From positions 6,186,029 through 6,250,028 of the forward strand of contig NC_135061.1 in assembly GCF_051014685.1 (NCBI RefSeq): DNA of 64,000 nucleotides. The letters run 5' to 3'. Positions 1-9,798 of this stretch are shown here, piece by piece. Source of the DNA: Ptiloglossa arizonensis. Its lineage: Eukaryota > Arthropoda > Insecta > Hymenoptera > Colletidae. The first letter of the stretch is position 1, and each line of letters starts with the position of its first letter. The notes under the pieces are model-generated. The model saw only the letters and a program-made list of their open reading frames with translations. It did no database searches and was not told where the DNA came from. Made by a program: the position numbers and the translations under genes.

Positions 1-439
1 CCTTACGTGTACATATAAAAATACTTAATTTGTGTAGCTAACAAAATTAAAGAGCAATAATTATAATAAACCTATAATTAATTTTCCTATATATAAGTAC
101 TAATTAACAGATGTTAATCGTGCATTGTTAAGAACCTCGAAAAGTTGTAATTGTGGTAAGTGAATTAAAAAATATTGGTCAAAAGATATTGTTTAGATTG
201 GTTACAATTTGTAACATCTATTCTTATTAAAGTAAAGAAAATGTATTATTAGTCTAAATTTATCGTTTAAAGGCCCGCGTTATCAATTTAAAGAGGCGGA
301 AGTGTTACACGTCTACGTAAACAGACTTACGCCTCACCGTAGCATTATTTTCAGCGGAATGTTTCACTGTCAAATGTTGCAGAAAATTTCCAAGTGAGAG
401 GACGATACAATTTACAAAAAAGCACTGTCACCTAATTAA

Positions 440-826
440 GGAAATGACATTTTCGATCTTATTATTGGCCGTGGTGTATTACTGTGCGTGCGTATATTGT
501 ACGTAGCAGTACGTAGTGGATATCTACATACAAATCGTTCTATGAACATGGAGTGCACTGACTTGAAGCTGCTGCCACCAATAGACAATGCACAAGCAGA
601 AGTAGAGTCGTCTTATATCTTGTGTGTGAACTTACAGTCAATACATTAACGAAAGATTGACTATGGTGCAGATGCGATTGAAAGTACTGACAATACACTG
701 TTAAGAACATTAACTGTTTTTGATGTGTCGTCTAATCAGCTGATTAATCTGTTCAACTTGAACACCAAGCCTTATTTGAGTAGAGCTGATTTAATACGTG
801 CAATGCGTAGGCACGCTTACAGTTAG
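440..826 (+). pseudogene. Open frame with a leucine-rich-repeat-like stretch, interrupted by one TAA
   Basis: Frame 2 is open from 440 to TAG at 824-826 apart from one TAA at 647-649. The first half contains ATG codons at 542 and 548 and reads MECTDLKLLPPIDNAQAEVE. The second half (650-826) contains LRTLTVFDVSSNQLINL, which resembles the leucine-rich-repeat consensus LxxLxxLdvSxNxL, followed by SRADLIRAMRRHAYS. The sequence is less AT-rich than its flanks. It could be a decayed gene fragment, an exon pair with an intron I mis-see, or chance. No splice pair cleanly removes the TAA. Confidence 0.22.
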
Positions 827-2132
827 GAACACCATTTTTGTTATAGCGTGAGCTAATAGGCGTATACAGGATGTTTATTGTAACGGTATTTACAATTTTT
901 TAACACTTTGCGATAGTTTATTCAAAGAAAGGTATAAATAAAATTAATCAGTTTTTAAATTCTAATGTGTTGCAATATGAAATTTAAAACCTTTTATTTT
1001 TCTTAAAAAAATCGAGGTCAACTTGACTTTTTTTATTGGAATAATATTATTCTTACCAATTAGGTCATGAAGGGTATCAAAATAAATCAAATACTAATGC
1101 GTAATGTACTTTTAACACTTTAAAGGGAAAATACACAATAAGTACATAACATCTATTTAGCTATGGTAGTATCGCACTATTAACATCAGTTAATTAGAAA
1201 ATATTCAAAACATAATTTATTTTTTTGCAATAGAAAGCTCTGTTCTTTCTAATAGATTGTTAATAAAGGTTGTATAAACAATTGACTATGGGTATCTTTA
1301 CAAAAATAGATTCATTAGGGATAAGTTTGATGAACTGGCAGACTAAGAACATTGAGCTTGTGTATTTACTGAATGACTTTCAAAATCTGAAATTAAGATA
1401 TCTTCCAATTATTTGAGTACTATGTGCTGATCGATTATCTTTTTGAACATATATAACTCTTGGCACATATTGAACGTGTTTTAATAATTCTGAGAATTTT
1501 AAATATAAAAATTAAGATATCAATAATTTTCATTGTATTTTCAATATAACTAAATTAATGTAAGGGAAATTGGTTTTTCATAATTTAGATATGCAATATA
1601 CAATACTTAAACTGCTACACAAATTATATCGCAAAAGTAAGTTCTTTATGAGTTCATAAGTATCAATTGGTAAATGTTAAAAGAGTGTATTTTATTAGGC
1701 TGTAAAAGTAAACTGTGCAGAGTGCCCATATATGTATATACCCTTATAGTCTAATAAAATACAGCCTTTGAGATGTTATAAATTATATTTCAATTTCTAA
1801 TTGCACAATGTTTAAAGTATAAAAACTCATTTAAAAACTAAATGCTTAAAAAGAAGTATTTCTTTATACAAGATCCGTAAGTTCTGTATAAATATGTTTA
1901 ATCACGCTAGGTAAAGGTACAGTACATAACGTGTTTGTAAGATACTGCTCATCGATTTATACAAATGAGATATAAATAGTGTAAACAAGTAAAATTAAAA
2001 TTATATATTAAGTTTATTCATTGTATTGAAGATTGTAAATTATACAATTACCTATAACTTTATTAAAATATGTAGATAATATCACATATCTTTTATTTGT
2101 AAAATGTTTATTTCATCAAGTACATTATAATA
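827..2132. other. AT-rich non-coding stretch
   Basis: Apart from the hairpin at 1686-1764 nothing is supported here. The short open frames have random composition. Confidence 0.6.
1686..1764. repeat. Inverted repeat (hairpin) with 16-bp arms
   Basis: The left arm TGTATTTTATTAGGCT (1686-1701) pairs with the right arm 1748-1764 (CTGTATTTTATTAGACT on the minus strand) with one mismatch, around a loop of about 45 bases. It could be a tiny MITE remnant. No clear target duplication is seen. Confidence 0.5.
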
Positions 2133-2457
2133 CAGTCGTGCCCGCTTTAAGAGTTCGGACATTTACACAAGGAGGTGAATTCTATGAATTTAACCGAGAC
2201 AAGGAAAGAGGACGAGTGCGAGTGGAATACAATCGCTGGCGCGTATTGGTATATTCAAACGTCAACTTATATTCTCTTATATTTCACGATCGGCTCACTC
2301 GAAATTGACAATCCAACGATTCAACATACATATGTATGTAAGTATATACAATGTATCGATAACGATCGGCGTTAACTTACGTTCGTCGCTTGAAGCCGTT
2401 TGACTTCAAAGAATGAAGGGGGGAGAATAATAACAGACGTTAAAGTGGGCACTACTG
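2133..2457. mobile_element. Tc1/mariner-type MITE, 325 bp, flanked by TA
   Basis: The left end CAGTCGTGCCCGCTTTAA (2133-2150) is matched by the inverted right end CAGTAGTGCCCACTTTAA (2440-2457), with 2 mismatches in 18. Each end is flanked by TA (2131-2132 and 2458-2459), the target duplication of the Tc1/mariner superfamily. The 66-codon frame inside (2175-2375) has no transposase motif I can see, so this is a non-autonomous element. Confidence 0.8.
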
Positions 2458-3148
2458 TAACTCTTGATGTAGAACATATAAAATGTTTACAAAAATATAA
2501 ATGTTTCATTTGTGTAACAACAAATGCGAATTATTTTCACAAAACACGGTGCAAAAGCACTAAATAGAAGTACATTTATTTAAGAACATCTAGAATACGA
2601 GTACCTTGTACAGAGGTATCCACATTACTTGTTATTGTTAACTTGCATGAAAATTTTTATTAGCAGAATATCATAATCAATTGTTCTCTTGCTATAAAAT
2701 AACGTATCGTGTAATAAATAGTAAACAAAATTTGCTACTTGTGATAATCTGAAAGATATCCGAAATGTATGGTTGCATCTTTTCGTGTTACAAAATTTAG
2801 AGATATTTGTAAGAATGTTCTGCAACAAGTTTACTATCCTTAATCCAAAATCGAAGATAAATGACTAAAATCAGAGAAGCGATGAACTTAATAAAATTTG
2901 TAAAATAATGTTGAGTTTAAATCTCGCAAAAACATTTAAGTATGATATCGCTGTTAATAATTATGAATAAATAGTTTTCAATGTATTGAACTTTTGCATT
3001 TTAGTGTACAAATACAAAATAGAACGAAAAGTCAATATTAAGAATTAATCACTGATCGTACCGATGATAAGTACACAATAAACTTCATTGCTGATATTTC
3101 TATACTAAAAGTTGTCCATTCTTCTCGTATCGAATACAATTCACAAAT
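2458..3148. other. 3' flank / probable 3' UTR of the P450 gene
   Basis: AT-rich. The part from 3148 down to about 2640 is likely the P450 3' untranslated region, if the AATAAA at 2656-2661 is used. Confidence 0.4.
2656..2661 (-). terminator. Candidate polyadenylation signal of the P450 gene
   Basis: AATAAA on the minus strand, about 490 bases after the stop codon at 3149. It is the first canonical hexamer I found downstream of the stop. Hexamers occur by chance in AT-rich DNA. Confidence 0.35.
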
Positions 3149-3315
3149 TTAAGTAGTTTGCACGATTTTCAGCCAGAATCCATTTTCGCTCGTAGTCACA
3201 AGACTTCGTCTGCTAAATTTAAGCGGGATGCTCGTCTTTTCACAAATCTCCACTCGATGTCGTCTTAGAAACGATATTATTCCTACCTTGGTTTGCAAGA
3301 GCGCGAATCGCATTC
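3149..3315 (-). CDS. P450 exon 5 (C-terminal exon)
   Basis: After a pyrimidine-rich acceptor (TTTTCCTTAG) the exon supplies GA to complete Gly466. It then reads MRFALLQTKVGIISFLRR and ends in ENGFWLKI and four more residues before TAA (3149-3151). MRF, LQTKVG and the terminal WLKI block are hallmarks of the CYP6 L helix and final beta strands. At 54 codons it is easy to miss. The plus-strand open frame over 3228-3482 is its shadow. Confidence 0.88.
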
Positions 3316-6300
3316 CTAAGGAAAAGATACAAACGTTTAATTATATCAGTGTGATCGATGTGACGGCGTGTCATAAGTTGATCTTCGAGAATGGATCGTT
3401 GGTAACAGTTTTCGATCGAATCGTAACAAACAATGTTATGTCAAAGTGGATCAATTTTTCCAATTATTCGTCCAACTCGTAACTGAATCGCAGCAATATT
3501 ATAAAATACAGTATTCTAAAAAAGAAAAAAAAAAAATACAAAAATGATATATATTTTCAAAACTTTGAAACTTTGGAATAAGTAATGTGTACATACGTAC
3601 GTGTAAATAGGGAAATAATATTGACTGACTCTATTGGTCATAGAACCACTTATCTAGTTACTTCTTTAACACCATATTTGAATTACCTTCATTTACACTT
3701 GTTTCTTTGTGACAACGTTACACGAGATACAGTACAGGATTGCATCGGGAGATCTCAAGTTTCTAATTTGTATTTCAGTGTTTATTATGTACACGATACC
3801 GTAGCACTTTTCTAGTACATATATATAAATCCAATATATGTAATATTAACTCATATTTCTGGCAACCACTTTAAATCTTATTAATTTTAATTTCAACGAT
3901 AACAGTAACACTAACTGCGTTACTAACGAAGTTCTAATTAAGTAGAATGAAACTACTACGTTGTGCCTTTGGGATAGTAAAATTAAAGTTATTCTTTTTG
4001 CGATTTAATTGTAATAAAAAAATTACCAATGCAATTTCGTGGTCCCTCTCCAAACGGAAGATACGTGTACGGATGCCTCGTTCGTTTATTCTCTTCTGTA
4101 AATCTCTCAGGATCGAATGTTGAGGGATTCGGATAATAATCCGGATCATGGTGAAGACCATAGATTGGTATGATTACCCGCATACCTGCTGGTAATTCGA
4201 CTTTTGTATTCGGTATTTGATACTGATATTCGCATCTTCGTGAAAGGAGCGAAGCCGGTGGATACTTTCTGAGCGTTTCTGAAAGGTTTTTGAAAAAAAA
4301 AAATAATTTTCTTTCAATAACGACCCTGTAGTCTGTGTCTTGGCACAGAGCAAATCAATTTGGAATTCGAAATATCCTCGTCCTTATAAAGCGATGCAAA
4401 AGAACAGACATAATTATAACATATAGTACGATGTGCATCATATTCTTTTTCACAATCACAATTTTCAAGATTTCAAGATGACTTAGTATCTGTATATTTG
4501 TTTTAATTTAAATAAAAGGGACAATTATATTTTTTCATCTAATAATTTTTCTCTAAGAGTAATTTTAACATCCTGCGTTATACTATTTAGTAATTCGCTA
4601 CACAGATACGTGTAACAAATAAATTTATTAAATACTTCGGTTAGATTCTCTTACGTTTACATCAAAGGACGTTCATCTGTTAATAAATAACAATATTTCG
4701 CTTAAAAACGCGTAATAATAATTTTAATGGGTATAGTTCACGAATAAGAATGTTGATTTTACCTGCGATCACCATATCGAGGTACTTCATGTCCTGGACA
4801 GCATCGTATGTTAATTTGCCACTCCTGTTGTCAATGGCATTGTAAATATCGCGTCTCGTTTTTTCTTGAATTTCAGCATTCAACGCTAGCTCGTGAAGGC
4901 AAAATGCAATGGTGTTCGAAGAAGTTTCGTAACCAGCAGCGAAAAACACAAATGCTTGGGCAGCAATAGTGTTCTCGTCCAGTTCTATAAATAATAGTGC
5001 ATATGCGATAAAATCATTAAATATCAATCCGACAAAAGAAACGATTCTAATTTTGAGATCTTTAATCGGTCATTGAAAACCGAAATATTTATAAAATGGA
5101 ATCAATTGAACGTATCTAACTATATTATAATCATGGAAACGTGTTTGTTAATAATTTTAATGGCTACAGTTTATTTACGCGTTTGTTAAACGTGTGTCAT
5201 TCTCAATTTAAGCACAAACGACGTAAGGTATCGGTTTTACTTTTTTTCGTTTGGTTATGCGCGATACATTAATTTTTATCTCTGTAAACAGAGATTTATA
5301 ATTACGCGTTTATTATATTGTTAGCATGCTGTCTGATAAGTTTGATGATATTAGTAACCGTTGTATATGCAAACTATTGACATTTGACCAGTGAGTTGAG
5401 TCGAGTAAGAAATACGCTACCCGAAATAATTGACGAGTCATGTACTCAAATAAGATAATTAATAGCTCGAAGGTTACTCATAAATTCATAATATACGAAT
5501 TAACTACACATTTAGTAAAAATTCGGTGATATTAAATGCAAAGTGGAACACGTAATTAAAATCCTAATAAATTTTGATTTCAATGCATGTTGTTCCAAAC
5601 AAATATTGTATAGTTTAAAGGCTTAAAATATTTATACCGTTTAAGTCGTCTTTCTTAGATGTAATTTTCTAAATAAAAAAACTTTAAGCAAATATTCAAA
5701 CTCATTGGTCGAGATTCTTTCAATACGTAACTTTTATTTTAGAATAAAAATTAATTTCCATTTAAAGAACAGATCGAGAAAATTATCTTGAAAATTATAC
5801 AGTTCTCTTTAACTTATATAATATTTACTTGTTTGCACATAAGTTACGAATAAATTCTACGCGGATAAATAAATTTGAAGTATAAATCAAGAATGAGTTC
5901 TTTGAGTGAAATTAATGAAACGATTTCATTATTGTTATGCATGGTTTCACTGCAGTCACAGAGGTCTTGGGGTAGCTACGAATGAAGTACTTACTGTCAA
6001 TTTTATCTTGATTAATTTGTAACAGAACTGTACCATTTACTGCTGCGTATCGTATTTACGCCGAACATGCAATGAATAACTCGTAGGTACATATATTGAC
6101 TGAAGACAGTTATCAATTATGTAACATTCTCCGATTGATATAATTGAGTTGTTCGAAAATTATATAAGCTATTACCGACGCAGTATTTTATGTTTATTTC
6201 TTCTGTCTATTCGTTGACTGTGATATTTTACGTATAATACAGGGTATTTCAAAACTATCGATAGCAAGTTTGTAAGTGAATTCAACGATTCAATATTTTT

Positions 6301-9300
6301 CTAAATATTTTGACATTCCCTTACGAATTTGCTTTCAAGCTTATCCAGTAAAAGATACTGCTGCTTTTAGCATTGATACATTTTATGCTCGATAATTAAT
6401 TGCAGTGTCACGGTTAGTCGCATAACAAGCGACGGCCGCAGGAAGTGATGGGGATAACTTCGTTGCAACCTACGAAGGCAAATCTGTTGTAACCTGCGCA
6501 GGGGTTATTGTACTGTACCGTGATGTATGAATAATAATGGTTGTAGGTGTAGACCAAGCCCCCATATTACGTACAACGATAACGTTTCTCCTGTGACGCG
6601 TACGATTTATCTTTGTACCATGTAATCTATTTAACCTATAGGGGCTAACACACTTGTAAAGCGAGTTTGTCCCGTTTCTACGCTTTCACAAAACTGATGC
6701 AACGTCGTGCTTTTCTTGCTCGACCTGAACCATAACTCATTGTCGCGAGTTAGTCTCGAGAGTGTTCCTTAACAGTGGAAACTGCATTCGAGGGTTTGAC
6801 AAACACCCTCAAACGCATTCTCTACTGGTGAGAAACATTCTTGAGAGCACAATAGATTTATTCTCAAATAGACACGTAGCCTGAAACTACGACAAACTGC
6901 ATTCGAGAGTTTGACAAACACCCTCAAACGCATTCTCTACTGGTGAGAAACATTCTCGAGAGCAATTTGCTATAGATTTATTCTCAAATAGACACGTAGC
7001 CTGAAACTACGTCAAATTGCATTTGAGAGTTTGACAATCACCCTCAAACGCATTTTCCAATTACCCTCAAACGCATTTTCCACTGATGACAAACATTCTC
7101 AAGAGCAATTCGCGCTAGATTTATTCTAAGTTGACTTTATTTACCTATCTCCTCGGTTGTTTCCGCGTCCTCGTCGTTAGAGATAAGCCCGTTTCCCGAA
7201 TCGTTCTCCAGGGTGCCCTTATTCTTCAATTCGATCAATAAATCCATGAAGTCGTGCCTCTTGATACCGTGCTCCTCTCGTTGGCTGATCATCTGCGACA
7301 CGACATCTTTGAAGAACTTTGTCACACCGGGATCGATCACCTGGACACCTAAAAGTTTGTACAATCTCGGCATGGCGGTTCTGAGCATCCTCCATAACGT
7401 GGCCTTGTAACTCGGCCTTGAGAATTTCTTCGCTGCCCTATGGAAATTGGATTCCTCGTCGGTGAGCGCATTTATTTGTATGCCAAACGCGCAGCTACCA
7501 ATGACGTCTATTGTAAATTTCGCCGCCAACTCGCGGACCTCGAACGGCTTATCAGCTTCGGAAGAGGCGTCGATTAATTTTTGAAACTCCTCGCTGCACT
7601 CCGCCAAGAGATAGAACATCCTCTTCAGTTTGCCAGAGGAGAAGGCTGGGGTCAGCTTCGACCTGAGACTCTTCCATTTCTTTCCCTCCAAGTTGAACAA
7701 ATGACCGGACAGTGGGTCCTAATAGAAGACAAAGATACGATTCGATAATTTCGATATTGAACGCGTTTTTTTATAATAGTAATGGGCTAGAGTCGAATGG
7801 AAAGATTTGAAACTTTTGGAACGAAATAACTTGCATTCCGTTTGAATAGAATTCGAGTTGAATATTAAGGTGTGGTTTTGGTAGATTTTTGAAGATTCCA
7901 ACTGTTCGATAGAAATACCTTTTGGCGAGACAGGGTGAGTATCAACAAAATGATAAAACAGATGGCTGGTCATCGAATATTACACAATTTCTCTTTATGA
8001 CTCATACTTGATTTCTCGTGTCTTTTACCAATAATCTGTATTTATTTCAGACGAAAGATACGGTACTACACTTGTTGCTAAGTGACCGTCCCTTAAATTT
8101 ATCGATGCAATGGAACGGTCAAGGTTCGCGTGCAAGTATCGAGGTTTTACGGTTTACATAAAACATACTCGGTCCAGAATAACATAGACGTTAAAATGTC
8201 AGAGAACTTTATGAATGTAAAACTGGAGCGAATATGATGAAATTTGGAGCATATTTATCGAATAACTTGATTTCAAGAATGCTAGACAACATTTTTGCCT
8301 CGTGGCGAAATTATGCCAACTCTAAAATATACAATATCTTGCTCACCGTGACTCTTTTTAGCAAAAATGTGTACAACAAAAGTTGCGTGGAAAATTTTAT
8401 TTGGAAACTCTTGTTTTACACAAATTTTCAATAGAATTATTCGTTACTAATTATTTATTATTTGTTATTTACAAATAATGTACTTTTTATTTTGAATGTA
8501 ATATAAAAAATAACTGACCGTCAAATCGAACGAACGCATTTTCTTATTAGTCATTTGTTATTCAAATTTTACGATCTGTGTTGCACCGTTTCGCTAACAT
8601 CTCAACGCGTTTATTTCTCATTTACACCACTCCATCTTTGTATTTGAAAGAACTGCAAACTGTATAAAAGTGCGTGTCATAAACTTATACATTGCTGTGA
8701 TTCATAGTCTGGCAAGTGTCCTTGGCGGTCATTTTTGTTTGTACCGATATAGTGAAAGTTTTCGCAGAGCCAATTCTTTTGTCGACTCCGCTGTAATCAC
8801 TTTGACGAGCCGTAAATATTAGAAACTATTTTTACTACGTCTACAGACGAATTTATATTTATATCAGAAATATTTGATACAACGAATGGCTCTAACAATT
8901 AATCAGTACTTCAAATGTGACACGAATTCCTGTGTTACTTGAAACCGCGTGGTGCGTATCGCGATATGTGAATGCGATAGGTCGCGTTGTACAAATATTA
9001 TCGCAATTTTTGATTGTGCTATAGGAAATCGCGTTATACGAGTCAATATTTTATAAAATAGTTGTGTAAAATAATGCTCTACTAAATTAATACTAATTAA
9101 TATTGTATAAAATAATATTATATAAAATAATCCTCTATTAAATTAATACTAATTAATCCGTGTTGTACGAGTTCGTGGTAAGAACTGCACTGTACGAGTC
9201 CGTGTTACACAAACCAACGCTGCACAATATCGCGCTATACGAAACTGCATTAAACAAGTCTATAAAATACGGGTTTGTAATTTTACTCGTCGATTCCCCC

Positions 9301-9753
9301 CCAATTTGAGACCGGTCCCATTCGAAAAGAACTTGTTCGGATTACGACTTCTCGTTCGGTGTTGGAACTTATTTTTAACTAAATTTATACTCGCAATAAA
9401 ATTACCTGGACATTCACCGGTATACCACGATTCGAAAAGCAAGCGAAATTTTTCACACAAATATTCTTGATTAGGTCCGGTTCTCGTAGAATTAGCACTG
9501 GTAATCTCACACGGAACGCCCCGAAAAATCTTTCATCTTTGAACCATTCGTACATCTCCTGGATACCTTCCGGTAGAGACTTTCGAAACAGTAACATGGG
9601 TGCGAAATTGCCGAATAATGGCGTTGGTTTTCGAAACGGCACTCCTCGAGTCTCCCAAAAATTGAAAGTCGAAGTGAAGAAGCAATAAAGAATCACCAAG
9701 AGCAGCCCCAGTAAGAGGAACTGTTCCAAAAATTCTCTCAACACACCCCACAT
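3149..9753 (-). CDS. Cytochrome P450, CYP6-like (CYP3 clan), five exons, intact
   Basis: Coding sequence is the complement of join(3149..3315, 4027..4278, 4763..4984, 7145..7718, 9406..9753): 1563 nt, 520 residues, the usual CYP6 length. All four introns are GT-AG and the phases agree (0, 1, 1, 1). In order I see a hydrophobic N-terminal anchor (about residues 8-28), a proline-rich hinge (KPTPLFGNF), helix C WKSLR (131-135), the I-helix oxygen-activation motif AGYETSS (324-330), ETLR (382-385), DPERF and the haem loop FGEGPRNCIG (457-466, ligand Cys464). From the family, this is a haem-thiolate monooxygenase anchored on the cytosolic face of the ER and fed electrons by P450 reductase; CYP6 enzymes often oxidise plant compounds, pesticides and odorants. 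The substrate cannot be read from sequence. The start ATG at 9753 has AAAA before it and an in-frame TAA 15 codons upstream. I saw no frameshift or internal stop. The family-level call is firm; the subfamily is not assigned. Confidence 0.93.
4027..4278 (-). CDS. P450 exon 4 (ExxR to haem-binding cysteine)
   Basis: This exon begins after CTTTCAG and completes Glu382 of ETLRKYPP. It runs through the K helix, DPERF and FGEGPRNCI, and ends with the first base of Gly466 at ATTG|GTAATT. Reading through the donor gives NFFITIKS and a stop, which does not resemble the family. The true continuation is exon 5. Confidence 0.9.
4763..4984 (-). CDS. P450 exon 3 (I-helix exon)
   Basis: This exon begins after a TTTATAG acceptor and completes Glu308 (G+AA), followed by LDENTIAAQAFVFFAAGYET. 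It holds the I-helix motif and the J helix, and ends DMVIA plus one base at GCAG|GTAAAA. It is 222 nt long and phase 1 at both ends. Confidence 0.9.
4985..6738. other. P450 intron 2, remainder
   Basis: AT-rich intronic sequence. A short CpG-richer patch at about 6415-6720 has no recognisable coding content. TACAGGGTATTTCAAAA at about 6239 resembles the ends of some insect DNA transposons, but no partner end was found. Confidence 0.5.
6739..7135. mobile_element. Palindromic MITE with tandemly expanded right half, in P450 intron 2
   Basis: The left arm (from 6739, TGTCGCGAGTTAGTCTCGAG) matches the left arm of the element at 15499. Its right half, which includes CTCAAACGCATTCTCTAC, CATTCTCGAGAGCAA and GACACGTAGCCTGAAACTAC, is repeated about three times with a period of about 115-120 bp (unit starts near 6781, 6896 and 7016). 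The last copy is degenerate and contains a short internal duplication (ACCCTCAAACGCATTTTCC). The array stops about 10 bases from the exon 2 splice donor. Confidence 0.75.
7145..7718 (-). CDS. P450 exon 2 (residues 117-307 and first base of 308)
   Basis: This exon starts after a TATTAG acceptor with DPLSGHLFNLEG and carries the helix C motif WKSLR, then LTPAFSSGKLKRMF, typical of CYP6. It ends TTEEI plus one base at ATAG|GTAAAT. The donor lies only about 10 bases from the end of a MITE-derived tandem array in intron 2. Conceptual starts at the internal TTG (7700) are artefacts; the true exon extends 18 bases further upstream. Confidence 0.9.
7719..9405. other. P450 intron 1
   Basis: A 1687-bp AT-rich intron. 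It contains a direct duplication (copies at about 9066-9100 and 9122-9158, period about 57) of TAAAATAATxCTCTAxTAAA and neighbouring bases. No coding content is seen. Confidence 0.6.
9406..9753 (-). CDS. P450 exon 1 (residues 1-116)
   Basis: This exon encodes the membrane anchor, the proline-rich hinge and the first beta-sheet region, ending in NRGIPVNVQ. It ends in phase 0 at a CAG|GTAAT donor (intron starts at 9405). Joined to exon 2 it reads NVQ-DPLSGHLF, the normal CYP6 order at this position. The open frame runs a few codons past the donor, but those codons are intronic. Confidence 0.9.
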
Positions 9754-9790
9754 TTTTAATAATGCGAACGCGAACGTTTCTACGTCAATT

Positions 9791-9798
9791 TATTTATA
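9791..9798 (-). promoter_or_regulatory. TATA-like motif upstream of the P450 start codon
   Basis: The minus strand reads CCAATATAAATAAATTG about 38 bases upstream of the ATG at 9753. TATAAATA fits a TATA box, but it would leave a 5' leader of under 10 nt. The real promoter may lie further upstream, possibly behind an untranslated exon. Confidence 0.25.

Noticed and set aside
3228..3482. 84-codon plus-strand open frame
   Set aside because: It overlaps the minus-strand P450 exon 5 and the end of intron 4. The minus strand carries recognisable CYP6 C-terminal sequence with proper splice signals.
3934..4161. Minus-strand frame overlapping the haem exon in another phase
   Set aside because: It is a shadow of P450 exon 4 in a different phase and lacks family motifs.
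6239..6255. TACAGGGTATTTCAAAA, resembling a DNA-transposon terminus
   Set aside because: No inverted partner end or target duplication was found nearby in intron 2.
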